NCBI GenBank assembly: GCA_032158295.1
Contig: CM063246.1
Coordinates: 10,665,608-10,729,607, forward strand
Source of the DNA: Pycnopodia helianthoides
Lineage: Eukaryota > Echinodermata > Asteroidea > Forcipulatida > Asteriidae
Direction: 5' to 3'
DNA: 64,000 nt
The translations under genes and the position numbers were made by a program. A model generated the notes under the pieces. It was given only the letters and a program-made list of their open reading frames with translations, had not been told where the DNA came from and did no database searches. This document shows positions 52,649 to 63,099 of this stretch, piece after piece. The first letter of the stretch is position 1; each line of letters starts with the position of its first letter.

Positions 52649-55600
52649 GGAGAAATTAACATTTATAATAATAATACTTGGTTCATTTATTGCCCATACA
52701 TGTATAACCTAGTAGTATAACCATTTGTCTAACTTTCTCAACTTACTGGGAGCATACAACCCAAAGCTGCTGAAATTAGCGCTTAGGGGTTAATCAAACA
52801 CAATAGTGCCTCAGCCCCCTCATGTTCCCATTTGTACACCTGGGTTAGGAGAAGCAGGTATGGTTAAGTGCCTTGCTCAAGGACACAAGTGTCATGACCG
52901 GGATTCAAACCCACACTCCGATGATTCGACCATCAGAAGTTGACTGCTCCGCCACGACCCACCACATACTGCAACATTTCCAGGGGCACCAAGGCTACGA
53001 CCAGGGCATGGAGGTGATTGCCTCTGTGAAGTGTCACGCCTGATACCTCATTGTCAGAAGGGCAAGACAGTTTTTCCTTATTAAAGGGCACCCCCTGTAA
53101 CAGGGAAATTTGAATTTCTACTGAAAGATTACAAGGGGCACCAAAGGCAGCAACCAGGGGCATGGAGGCATTTGCCTCCATGAAGTATCAGGCCTGCATG
53201 TACAGTAATTGTGATCATACCTGTCCAAGAGCTCTGCTCCAGCACCATGATTGCAAACTTGGGGGACTGATGGACGACTGTGTTGGGGAAATAAAACAGT
53301 GTCAATTTATTGATTACTTAGTTTAAAAAAGAAAAGAAAAGAAAATCAGAAGTTGGAATTGTAGATTTTGATCTCATAGTTTTGGCCCGGATGAACTGCT
53401 CCAACTGGAGGAAGATACAAATTGTTCACAGCCAATGTTATTTACAGAACTCCACAATTTTTGTTCATTTCATTTCATTTATTTATTCCGGTTGTGCAGC
53501 CACAGACTCTCAGAAAAGCGAACTTAATCACTATACTAGCCAAGAACCCGATGGACAGAAGAAAAAGTTTCAGTTTTAAATGTTGTCAGAAAACCCCACA
53601 GAATTATTCCAGGGAAAAATCTACACAACCAGGTAGGGACTGAAAACCCAATCCATATAGTGCCCCCCCGGTGGGATTCGAACTGGGGTCCCAGAGGTGG
53701 AAGACAAAGGAAAGATGGCACTACCAAAACCCGACCAACACGACCACCATGACCCAAAGTCAGATGAAGAACTTTAGGAGTGTCCCAAAGAAAGCCTAAA
53801 TGTTTATGACGTTAGAGATTTTGATTCATAAGATCGGATCATAAGATCGAATCATACTCACTTATCTTTCTTCAAAGCTGACAGCTCTTCCCTGTTAATG
53901 GAAAAGGAAAAAAAAAACTTAAGGGGCATTCCGAACAAACCTTTTGTAACTTAGAGTTATGGTGTTCTAAGAACCGGTATATAAAGTCCAAATATACATT
54001 GATTCTGTTGTAAATTTCACGCATTTTTCATGAGTTCAAATGCTCAAAGAAGTCAGGAGAAAGTGGCCATCATGAATCACCTCAGAGTGCACCAGACCCC
54101 AGTCCGTAAAGGCTTCGTGCTTCACGCTCACATAGCACCCCCCCCCCCCCCTCCACCCTGCACCAAACTTTAATTTTCAAAGTTGGGGAGTACTGGAACA
54201 GTTATCTGTGTACCCATGAAACTCATGTGAGATGAGAACATTGACCATAAAATAGATTGCAGGAGGATTCAACTGTAACCCAAAGCCCTCTTCACACGAT
54301 GGCAATTTAGCAGGTGTCCCTTGCTCCATTTTAGCATGGTTGTGAAATTTTACAAAATGCACCTCAGGGGAAAGGACAACAATTTTTTTACTGTCCATAA
54401 AGTAAGGCAAATTTGAGAAAATCTCACTAGGGACCTTGGACAGTCCGGAACATTATTGTCCTTTCACACGAAGTGCAATTGTGTACAATTTCACAACCAA
54501 GCTCAAATTAAGCAAGGGACCCCTGCTAAATTGCCGTCGTGTGAAAAGGGCTCAAGACAGATTATTGTTAAAAATAGTAAAAACAAAATATGAAACTATT
54601 TGTATATAATTATTACATTTAACTGTGTATTCTACAAAATTAGTGATTCTTCTCATGAAAGGGCTGAATTTGCAACAGAAAACTTCTCCACAAATTTGCG
54701 TCACACTTTCTGGACATACCTTCGAGGTATTTTGACTTCTTTTGCTCGAGTACTCAGGGTCTTCAACCTGTAAAAGGATACAAGAACTGCTGGGTTAGAA
54801 ATGAATTTACATGTGAAATAACCACCTAATCAGCTTGATCAAAATTACTCCTACTAAACTAAACTAAGGATACTGCACTATTGTCTCCAATAACCATACC
54901 CCCCCCCCCCAAAAAAAACCCCCAAAAAACAAAACAAAATGCAACTTAATAACTCATTGGAAAGTCCAATGGATAAGGATCAATTAACTGTTATTTATAA
55001 TTTGACCTAAAAAGTAGAGGTGGCACTGGCAGTCAGATACAGTTTTTTTTTGCCCAGACTTAGCCCAAGTACCCTGTGATCCATATATATCTAATCATTT
55101 CTCAAACAAGTATAACTTTACAAAAACTATCTGGGAGTCAGGAGAAGCCCTAGCCCTGGTTGGACTCCTCCATTGCATACAACCGTTGCTTGTTGCTTGT
55201 CCGTTGAAATGTGCAATTGTTCTTCATGCCGAGCTATCACTGTGAACTGGGTTTCCCTTTTTTTAGTGACACTGTATTTCAGGGCTAGGACAAGCCCCTG
55301 AATTGACTTTATCAAGTTTATGCCTTAACTAATAAAAGTGTCAAAGCTAATTTAAGGTCAAATCAATCAAGGCAAAGTAGTCTCACATTACAGTACGTAA
55401 CACCTAGCCCAGGTTGGACTCCTCCATTGCATCATGGAGGTAGCTAGTTGCGATAATCGTAACCCTCCATCCTCCCGACGGTCGGAGACCGGAGGGTTAC
55501 GAGTCATGCAGTGCAAAAAAGTGGCGAAATAAAAATTTGGACTATTTTGGTCAGACTAGTCACCAGATTTGCCCAATTTTTACCACTTTCAAAAAACATA

Positions 55601-56946
55601 ACACACATTCTAAAAACATGGATGTGATCATTAATGTGTCATGAATCCATTCGTATTACTCAAAACATCATTGAGGGAATATTTTAAGAAAAAAAGACAA
55701 AAACTTACCCGAGACTAAGCAAAATTCTCATGAAGCGTAGGCAATCCCAGGTCCGGTTTTCGAACCTCGCGATTCGTGACCTAGCAACATCTCGACCAAT
55801 CAGCGTAAGCGGACTCGTCGTTGAGCGCATTTTGTTGAGTTGCACAATCACAGGATATTTGTGAGGAAAAATTTCCAGATTGAGCGCGCATTCTGGAATG
55901 CTGTTCCTGCAATATCAGCGCAAACTGCAGATGGCGCAAATCTGTTGTATACATTAACTGCGTGCACGCACAGTCGCACATGGACGATCGCCACGCCTAC
56001 CATAACGGTTTGGTTTACGCTGATTGGTCGATTTAGGGGAAGCGCGGTCCATGGACATTTCAGTCAGTTTCTGATAAGTTTTTGTTCGTTTTTTCTTCAA
56101 ATAATTTTTCAACGATGTTTAGAGTGTTATGAGTGGATTCATTATACATTGAAGATCAAATCCATGTTCTTAGAATGTGTGTCATGTTTTTTGAAAGTGG
56201 TAAAAATTGGGCAAATCTGGTGACTAGTCTGACCAAAATAGTCCAAATTTTTATTTCGCCACTTTTTTGCACTGCATGACTCGTAACCCTCCGGTCTCCG
56301 ACCGTCGGGAGGATGGAGGGTTACGATTATCGCAACTAGGAGGTAGCTTACAACATGACAGTGGCAGTCCAGGAGAATGGTGTCCTTGGGCTTGGCAGGC
56401 TATTGATTGCACAACGCAGACACACCTCTAAACAATGCTCGTCTACCAACCATTTCCACCATTTTGGGAGTCAACTCCTTTGTGTACATTTTGACTCCCA
56501 AAATGGCGGCCGTGTAAAAACTGTAAGTGCACTAGCCACTACGGATTCATCGTGCGAGGGGTCAATAGACACAACAATGCGCAATGCTGCTGGTACACTG
56601 AGGTCACATGCAAATTTTTAAGCACTGGTCAAGAATTCTGTGCTCACAGTCACAGCCCATCATAAAATTGTTTGCACAGGGCAATGTACAGATGTAAGCT
56701 GGTAAAGCCACTAAATATTGGGCCCTGATTATGGCACACACTTCAATACAGATACAACTGCTAAAAATTGCTAACGCAATGAAATGAATGAGTATGACTG
56801 AGATTGAGACTGAGATTGAGACAATACCCTGCTGACAGATCTTGTTGGACGTGGTGAAACTTCTGTCTGAGTTGATCAAACATGGCTGCTTTCCTTGTGT
56901 TGTAGATTTGTCCCCAGTAATTCAAGTCAGTTGGGATGAAACCATG
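46700..56946 (-). CDS. DTNBP1: DTNBP1 (dysbindin), BLOC-1 subunit 8
   Basis: Dysbindin is a coiled-coil subunit of BLOC-1, which sorts cargo to lysosome-related organelles and affects synaptic vesicle release. Exons 5'->3': 56828-56946, 54720-54767, 53862-53891, 53221-53277, 52182-52242, 51535-51667, 50601-50733, 50089-50111 (23 nt), 48852-48992, 47643-47945 and 46700-46872 (TAA). Every border is GT-AG and every phase agrees, with no frameshift. From the ATG at 56883 the product is about 385 aa (human 351). MFDQLRQKFHHVQQDLSAGL aligns with the human start MLETLRERLLSVQQDFTSGL. GLKTLSTRAKEVK, RAEPIVKFQKQLQDLP, HCELLRNKQTQMAEL and ISVDDREQEALDDFLGG match the dysbindin core. The tail has a long E/D run, then EEEVQPEV and a DTPDEGSEGE terminus like the human acidic end. 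The first visible exon has an acceptor and stays open 21 codons above the ATG, so an upstream exon is possible. Confidence 0.94.
47975..48182 (+). mobile_element. SINE family A, near full length
   Basis: Head CTGACTGGCACCCCCCAACA, A box TAGCTCAGTTGGTAGAGC, B-box region CAAGTGCAAGTCC, tail TTCAACCCAAAATTATT and CCCTTGTGGTTTTAA. It begins about 30 bp from the DTNBP1 acceptor at 47946. Confidence 0.88.
48336..48683. mobile_element. hAT-like MITE, about 348 bp
   Basis: The left end AGGGCTCGCCCTTAACAC and the right end CTTAAGCGCAAGGCCTG are imperfect inverted repeats of the CAGGGCTCG type. The flanks ATGAAACC and ATGAAAGC match at 7 of 8 positions, consistent with an 8-bp hAT duplication. GGGCTAGTA and GGGCTACTAAAA motifs recur inside. 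It lies in a DTNBP1 intron. Confidence 0.65.
49455..49640 (+). mobile_element. SINE family A
   Basis: Head TGGCTTCTAACTAGCACCC, A box TAGCTCAGTTGG followed by a short insertion, B box GGTTCAAATGCC, tail TTCAAACCCCAAATTC. Confidence 0.82.
49851..50042. mobile_element. MITE of the GCTTAAGCA family
   Basis: GGGCTCAATTTCATAGAGCT is mirrored by AGCAGCTCTATGAAATTAAG. Interior: TTACCAGAATAAGGTTACCA and GTATCCTGCTTAGTTTTGCT. It ends about 45 bp from the 23-nt DTNBP1 exon. Confidence 0.8.
51225..51478. repeat. Dispersed repeat, inverted copy of 1-315
   Basis: GTGACCTTGTACATTCCAGG, CATTTCCTGGCAGGCAAGAT, ACATAAATTCAAGACTTGTA and TTTTGTAAACATGTGATGTC mirror the window start. It lies in a DTNBP1 intron 57 bp from an exon. 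Confidence 0.75.
51782..51880 (-). mobile_element. SINE family A, reverse copy with the best tRNA likeness
   Basis: On the minus strand: CTAGATGGCTCAGTTGGTAG (A box) then AGCGCTGGCACGTTAATCTG and a B box CAGGTTCAAATCCTGC, tail TTTGTTCAACCC. Box spacing equals a tRNA, but the acceptor-stem ends do not pair. Confidence 0.88.
52608..52647 (+). repeat. (GATT)n microsatellite
   Basis: About 10 perfect GATT units in a DTNBP1 intron. Confidence 0.97.
53575..53755 (-). mobile_element. SINE family B, reverse copy
   Basis: On the minus strand: CCACCTCTGGGACCCCAGTT then CGAATCCCACC (B box), ATATGGATTGGGTTTTCAGTC and ATTTTTCCCTGGAATAATTC. It matches 26262-26450. Confidence 0.8.
54285..54556. mobile_element. 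MITE with about 110-bp inverted arms
   Basis: CCCTCTTCACACGATGGCAA and TTTAGCAGG...CCCTTGCT are mirrored by AGCAAGGGACCCCTGCTAAA and TTGCCGTCGTGTGAAAAGGG. GGTTGTGAAATTTTAC and GGACAACAATT pair further in. It lies in a DTNBP1 intron. Confidence 0.85.
55445..56338. mobile_element. 894-bp Mutator-like element with about 245-bp TIRs and 9-bp target duplication
   Basis: TAGTTGCGATAATCGTAACC at the left is mirrored by GGTTACGATTATCGCAACTA at the right. Inversion continues for about 245 bp (to near 55690 and 56095). The perfect 9-bp direct repeat GGAGGTAGC lies at 55436-55444 and 56339-56347. The roughly 400-bp interior is richer in CpG than the arms and carries no recognisable transposase. Long TIRs with a 9-bp duplication are the MULE hallmark. 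It lies in DTNBP1 intron 1. Confidence 0.88.
56400..56580. mobile_element. MITE-like repeat with CCATTTTGGGAGTCAA hairpin
   Basis: CCATTTTGGGAGTCAACTCC and ATTTTGACTCCCAAAATGG face each other. GCACAACGCAGACACACCTC parallels GCACAATGCGGAACGCACCT at 25709. It lies in DTNBP1 intron 1, before the exon at 56828. Confidence 0.68.
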
Positions 56947-59900
56947 CTAAAGCAAGGAGGAATGAAGCAGAAACTCAGAGCAACAACATAACAACAGACT
57001 TTGTCTTTGACAAGTAGCAGAACGATAGCACAGCTTGCTGGCTGGCTGGCTGGCTAAATAGCTTGTTTGACGGCGAACGGGGGATGTCACTTGCACTAGC
57101 GCAGTAGTACTGCACTTTTCTGCCTGTTGTTGAGTGTGTTGGTTTATCCCCCCCCCCCCACCAATCAGACTTGTCTCTATCGATAGGTGGCAGCAGACTT
57201 AACCTGGTAAAAACACAGGACGTGTGCACCAGCACAAAACGTCAGCTAAATGCTTAGTACAAAAATACTTTAAAAAATACTTTAAAGTCTCCAGCCTCTT
57301 GAAAACCAATCAAATATATTTTCGGACAACTAGACTTCAGATTTCTTTTTAATTGTTGGCAAGTCAACCGTTTCGAACTTTTGCTACTTAACCCCAGAAA
57401 GTAACACCCCCGAAAAATGTGTTTTCCCCCAAACCGACATGCTGCCAGTTTTCATGAGCATCCCATCACTTCCCAAGCAAAAAAGGACCGACTAAAAATC
57501 CTAAATTTATCAAGTCTCCTAAAAAGTTAAAGCACAGAACCCCCAGATTGTGATAGCCTGAAAAAAACATTAAATCTATTAATTGCATGACCCCAAAATT
57601 GTTGTAAAAAAAAGTCGAGGGCATACAAATTATGTTTCAGTTTGGCGCAAGAATGTTTTCCTATGAATAGACATAATAATTCATAATCATTTCTATAAAG
57701 CCTTTCTCAAAATAATACTAAAATATATCCCCACCCATACAGTTCCTTAAAACAAATAAAACAACAGGAGATGTAGGTCTAATTAAAGGGCAGGTTGGGA
57801 TGGGCGAGAAATAAAAAAAAACTTTAAAAATCACGTTTAAACTCATTCCATCTATTATATCATTTTTATTACTTCATGATTACATTCAACATTGTGATAA
57901 CTTTGTTATACTTTTGTTAACATCATGTAAGTATCAACTATACTGAAAGTGCTTTAGTGGTTTTAAGAAAATGAACATTGACTTTAGCAAAACAAATTAC
58001 TCTAACTAATAATAATAATATTCTATATTGATGCACACATTGTTTGGCTTTGAAAAGGCAAGACTATAACTACAAATATTTCCTTTTTAACACTATATTC
58101 ATATATTATACTTCTATATCCTTTAAGGGAAAAGTGTACCTTTTTTTTAAAACCATTCCAAAAAATGTTCCACATTATCAACAGCTGCAGTGCTTCTTAC
58201 TAAGTAAGTTTTTATGGTCACTAATTTTTGGAGTAATTACCAAAGGTATACCCTCCCTTTAAAACTACTAATTGCTTTAAAAAAAAACATTACAGATTCT
58301 GTTTGGACAACTAATACATCGGCTGCAGTGCCTTTCACCAAGTAAATTTTTATGGTCATTAACTTTTGAAGTAATTACCAAATGTATACCCTCGCTTTCA
58401 ATAAAACGACTGACTGCTTAAAAATAAAACAAGGAGAGTAGTGGTAGCTTCAAATTAATAGTAAACATAAAAAATCAGGTTTTACTGCATAAAAAGCAGC
58501 ATCACAAGGCAGAAATGTTTTACATGTAGCATGCATGATTCTGAACTTGACCCTGTCTGCCAGAGAGGTAGCTCTTCTAAAAAACTGGCAATGAAGTGAA
58601 TTGTTTTGCTTTGAAACTTGCAAACTGACTAACACACTTGGAAGAATAATAGAAATTTTGACCGTCAAACTTCAAAATCTGAAACCTTGCCATTGCCCAA
58701 ACACCCTTAACTCTTATTTATCTGAGAAAAAGAAAATGCAGATGAAAAATTCGTCACATCTAACACATAAATATAGTTTCAACACTAAAATTTAAATTAA
58801 TGACAGTCAAAGTTTACAATTGAAAATCACATACATTTTTCAGCCTTAAAAATGGCAGTTACACTTCTCAACATGCTAAGTTTCAAGTCTTACTTCTCTG
58901 TTTTAAACCCCAAATTATTTAACATTTACTCAGTTTCCCTTGTGGTTTATTACTTGACATTTTAAAGACCTTTTACTGCACAACTGATACAGAGATTGAC
59001 CTTAATTAGACCATTAGACCATGTTACCTTATTTTGCAATGAGTCAACTTACACAGTCCAGTGCATTTCCCGCAGGCAAGAAAGCACACAGTTGATATGA
59101 AGTTTTACCTTTTGTACTGTAATTTCAATAGAGATTCAAAGAGAAGTGACACCTGGAAAAGGTTTTTTGAAGTGCTTCCTTTCTTCATAATGCAAAAAGT
59201 TGTAAAAAATTGAAAGCCGCCATCTCTCTAAAAAGTAAGATTTCGTAAATTCTTTCATTGATTGAGCTGTGTACAAATATTGCCTGCAGGAAGTCCAGGC
59301 TCTGTGAACTTGCATCATTCCAGGTCATTTTCTTGCGGGCGGGCTCCACTGTTCATTCGGAAAATTTAAAATTTTGTGCCATAATTTCCTCATGAGTTCT
59401 AGAGTTATCAAAACCTTGTACTGGTGACCATACTAGTAATTCTGATGGACCCTTCAGGGTCTCAGGAAATGTGGCCTTGCCCATAATGTGCATTAATACA
59501 ATTAATCTAGGATTGAAACCAAGTGAGAACACTACATTTTCACTACACAGGGGCAACCACAGACACTCAAATCTACATTCATAGACCTACTCCTGGCTCA
59601 TAGTACCTTATTGCATCCAATGTGGTACTACTTACTGAATTTGCTTGATTTCCTCGCCTGAGTTTCACAGAGCTGTGGAACAGAGATGGCCCTACTAAGT
59701 ATTACTTTAATAATTACTTTATACCCATTTACTTGCTAAGCTAAAATTAAGTGTGGACCAATCACATAACACGGTACTTTGGCTAGACATCTACATGCAT
59801 ATTAGGGTTTTGTTTAAAAACAATACTTATTTTTGAAGGAAATTGTTTAGCTTAGCAGCTCTTTGTGAAATTGGCCATGAAGTACAAACACATGATCAAA

Positions 59901-60125
59901 GTTGCTAAAAATGCACTAACTTGAATAACTATGCAAATGTGTGTAGAGTACTGAAAAGGCCTAAAGGATAATAGACCAATCCATGTTAGAAGTGCGTGAA
60001 ATTTCCAAGTTTGTACCGATTTGAACTGCGCTTATTTTTTTGTTCTCAGTGTTTTGGGGGAATATTTATTTTGAAGACATGTTTCACAACAATTAAAATG
60101 GACAACATTTCAACATCCATGTAAA
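56947..60125. other. Upstream of DTNBP1 to the sulfotransferase 3' end, no gene seen
   Basis: No further DTNBP1 exon could be proven. A (GGCT)n run lies at about 57035 and a poly-C run at about 57150. The solo inverted-repeat arm is at 57187-57211. Two reverse fragments of the 14693 MITE family lie at 58120-58262 and 58310-58400. A SINE-A tail is at 58905-58965. A diverged copy of the 1-315 repeat is at about 59050-59400, and a GCTTAGCAGC-type MITE end is near 59850. Confidence 0.5.
60065..60070 (-). terminator. Candidate poly(A) signal of the sulfotransferase-like gene
   Basis: TTTATT on the plus strand is AATAAA on the coding strand, about 55 nt past the TAA, a normal distance for a short 3' UTR. 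Confidence 0.5.
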
Positions 60126-60927
60126 TTAAGTCCAGTTCAGTCGCTTAGCATGCAGTGTTTCATAGAACGGGAGGGCAACCTCTATAGCATCAAGCAGTGC
60201 ACTGGGAACAGTGCTAAGATCGACAGTGCTAGGGTTCGGGGGTTGCCATCCTGTGCTCTTCAGTGCGTTTTCATAGGCACCGCTCGCCTTGTTGAAGGCG
60301 AGCAGCGCCTTTGGGATGTGCCAGGGGATTTCAGTGATCGGCTTCCAGCTCAGTAGAGTATCCCTGAAGGGAAGGTCCACAGCTTTGCAGAAAGTACCCA
60401 ACACGTTCTTGGGTCACTCAGGAGGTCATCAGCATCGAGGATCACCACCTGCTGCTTGAGTGTGTTCTCGACGTGATTGACCAGATCCACCAGAGCTCCG
60501 TATCCGTGACTCTTCCCGAACATTGTCTCAGAGAACTTGACGAACATTTCGATCGTCATGCCGCTCTTTGTGGCCAACTTCTGGTTTGAGAGAAACATCT
60601 TCGTCGGGTCTCTGATGAGAAACGTGTGGATGAAACCCTGTGGGATTTTGTCGTACTTCTTGTCCAGAGCGGCGGCATGATCTTTGAAAATGATGAGTTC
60701 CTGGTCCGGGTAGTCGGTCTCAAGCAATGCTTTGACAGCATCGTAGGTCAGGTCCTTCTCAGGTGGAACAGGCAGCGGGGAAGTCACCTTCTTTTCGGGC
60801 CAAAGGCATAAGCACCGCCATAAAACTCATTGAAGACTTCCACCTTACCGTAATTGCCGAGGCTCATCACCAAAGCAGTGGAAAGTGACCTTGGGTGACT
60901 CCAGAGAGCAATGCGTTTTGGTGCCAT
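60126..60927 (-). CDS. Sulfotransferase-like P-loop protein, apparently intronless, two apparent one-base deletions
   Basis: Three reading-frame blocks on the minus strand join into one protein of about 267 aa. The start is MAPKRIALWSHPRSLSTALV, where SHPRSLST is the PAPS 5'-phosphosulfate loop. A second block contains IIFKDHAAALDKKY and LIRDPTKMFLSNQ, which resembles the 3'-phosphate-binding RDP...S motif. The third runs from VLGTFCKAVDLPFRD to HAKRLNWT and TAA at 60126. The block order and motifs fit the sulfotransferase family that includes the branched-chain-aminotransferase-like proteins of invertebrates and plants; the acceptor substrate is unknown. Frames change near 60791-60800 (AAAA run; one more A gives GPKKKVTSP) and near 60405-60412 (one more base gives DPKNVLGTF). 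The ATG at 60927 is the first in frame; an AG just upstream (after TTCACCTAG) could mark a 5' UTR intron. A young retrocopy is possible, but other genes here show the same indels, so sequence error is as likely. Confidence 0.8.
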
Positions 60928-61845
60928 TGTGGTAGTCAATCTTGAGCTACTGCTGCTAGGTGAACACTCCAATAAGATCTGATTATGAATAAAATATTAT
61001 AGTTTTAAAAAGAAAACATTTATAGTCAATCATGTAAAGACTCGATAGTGAAAAAGAAAAGCTATCAAATATTGTAAGTTTGAACTTAATATGCCCACAG
61101 TCTAGCCTTGATTGCAAGGCTTTCTTATTCCTTGGACTTCGTCTATGCATAGCGAGTCTGTCCACGCACTATCCAAGCATAATGAAGTGCACTGATTCCA
61201 CACAGTGCGCGTGCATTTGTATCGTGCGAGGACTATTGGGCAACACTGGGCCGAACAGTAACTGAAAAATTACAGACTCCGTGCCTGGACTATCGGGCAA
61301 AGGGATAGCACAAGACCACCTTGCAATCTAACCCAAAAAGTAATCCAGTGTTTGTATCCAAACTACATGGCTAAATCACCGCTTTATGTTTATCTAAGCA
61401 GTACCACTCTCATCTTGGATAATCCTAGCGATTGGAAGCGTTCATTATAAACCAGAAGACTCAAGAACTATGACGTACCATAAGTGAAAATTTGGGAAAT
61501 TTTCCCAACAATCCGCGGAGTTGGTCTAGTACCACAGCGCCCATACCAGAAATGGAATCCATCCCCTTAGCTGGCTGAAGAGTAGTTGGCTACATTTGAA
61601 TACTCTTGAATAATCTGATACTATGGTGCATACTTTTCTCTTTATTAGGGTTTATTTTTGTTTTAAATTTTGCATCATTAAAATTGGGCTTAGATTAGAA
61701 AATAAGATGCAATTGAGATGAAAACGATGAAAAAAGATGTCAGAAAAGTGCAATATTTTAACGAAATTTTAACACATGGTTCAAGCATGGTCAAGGTTCT
61801 CCATCGCACAGCCACAACCATGCAAGGTTTTTAAAAGGCTGATCA
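60928..61845. other. Upstream of the sulfotransferase gene, no feature recognised
   Basis: Apart from a possible 5' UTR intron acceptor near 60960, there is no exon, SINE or inverted repeat that I can support. Confidence 0.4.
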
Positions 61846-63099
61846 GGTCTGTCCCATAAGTGAACGTAAGGGACGGACGTAAACGTATAATTAACGTGCA
61901 TGAGTGTGCAGTAGGCCAAATCTGATAGGCCTGTACATGTCACATGGGTACCTAATTATTCCATTATGCAAATGCAACGTTATGATTGGGAGATCGGCCA
62001 TTGAACTTTGCACTGGATAATAGAATTCGCTTGTAGAACTATGGGGGGGGGAATGTGGCTTTCTTTCTTAATAATAGCCTAATCCCGCTGGTTGAAAAAG
62101 GTAAATTAGACGCGTTCCGGTCCTATTATTTTTCTTTGATTGTCCATTAATAAAAACTCCTCTATGTGATTCTTAAATCGAATACAATTTTCGTGGCCAC
62201 ATGATCGTATCCTTTGACTTGATTGCACACGGCTACATGTATGATTTCCCTCTTCCCTATATAAACATCCCATAATATTCGCAATCAAAGTCGTTACACC
62301 ACTGCAAGCTTTTGTTCTGTCCACCGTTTGGAGTCAAAAATATTGTATGATTATTCTACTTTCTACAAATACATGAAAAACGCGCTGTTTATATGTTGCT
62401 TTTCGACTCCCAAAATGAAATAGCAGTATCGAAAGTTAGAGGTTGACGTCACGTGCAAAAGGTCTAGCCCTCCCGAAAATTGTAGCTCTAGAACCGCGCC
62501 TGCTCCTTTTTTATTATTGGATCAAGAAATATCCGGATATTGTTGAGATAAGTGTACTTTTCGATATTAGCAAACAATCAGTCAGCAGGGAAATGTATGT
62601 ATTTTATGACTGAAATTGTGGACGTATTTTCAAGAGGGCATAGTAGGAACAGTTTCGGGCAATTGGGATACTATTCCAGATGCTGTAGGAGCGATTGATG
62701 GAACGGTCCATACAATCGAGATGCCAGCAGCGGAGGATCCCCACCTGTTCTCCGCTCAATTCATTTTGGGGTTGAACCAACGACCTCCGGCTTAACGTGC
62801 CCAACCAACTTAGCTGTCAATTCAATTTGAATAGAAAGCTTTTCCACTGTCCACAACCACACATCTCTTATGTAATACGTACAATAGGGCTATAGGTGCC
62901 GCTCAGTGGACGGGGGCGTATCTGACCGCCTCTCAGAAAATGCAGCTTTGCATGCGTCCAAAAGTAATGAGGTGACAGGCAGTGCTCCTGGCGTAAGAAA
63001 ATCGGATGACCAATCAAATTTCAGGTTACAAACCGGAACGTTACCATACGTCCATTTTACGTTTACGTCCGTCCCTTACGTTCACTTATGGGACAGACC
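61846..63099. mobile_element. 1.25-kb DNA transposon with about 40-bp terminal inverted repeats
   Basis: GTCTGTCCCATAAGTGAACG at 61847 and onward is mirrored at 63060-63099 over about 40 bp (both arms also contain GGGACGGACGTAAACG). The interior contains the DDE transposase fragment at 62585-62775 and a SINE-A fragment at 62765-62815. The target duplication could not be fixed. It is a decayed autonomous or semi-autonomous element. Confidence 0.75.
62585..62775 (+). pseudogene. Remnant of a DDE_Tnp_4 (Harbinger/ISL2EU-like) transposase
   Basis: The plus-strand translation gives LKLWTYFQEGIVGTVSGNWD then TIPDAVGAIDGTVHTIEMPA. The segment (I/F)PxxVGAIDGTxxxI is the signature around the first catalytic aspartate of PIF/Harbinger and ISL2EU nucleases. 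A stop precedes it, and the frame ends soon after, where a SINE fragment interrupts. No other catalytic acids are visible, so it is a dead fragment inside the TIR element at 61846-63099. Confidence 0.6.
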
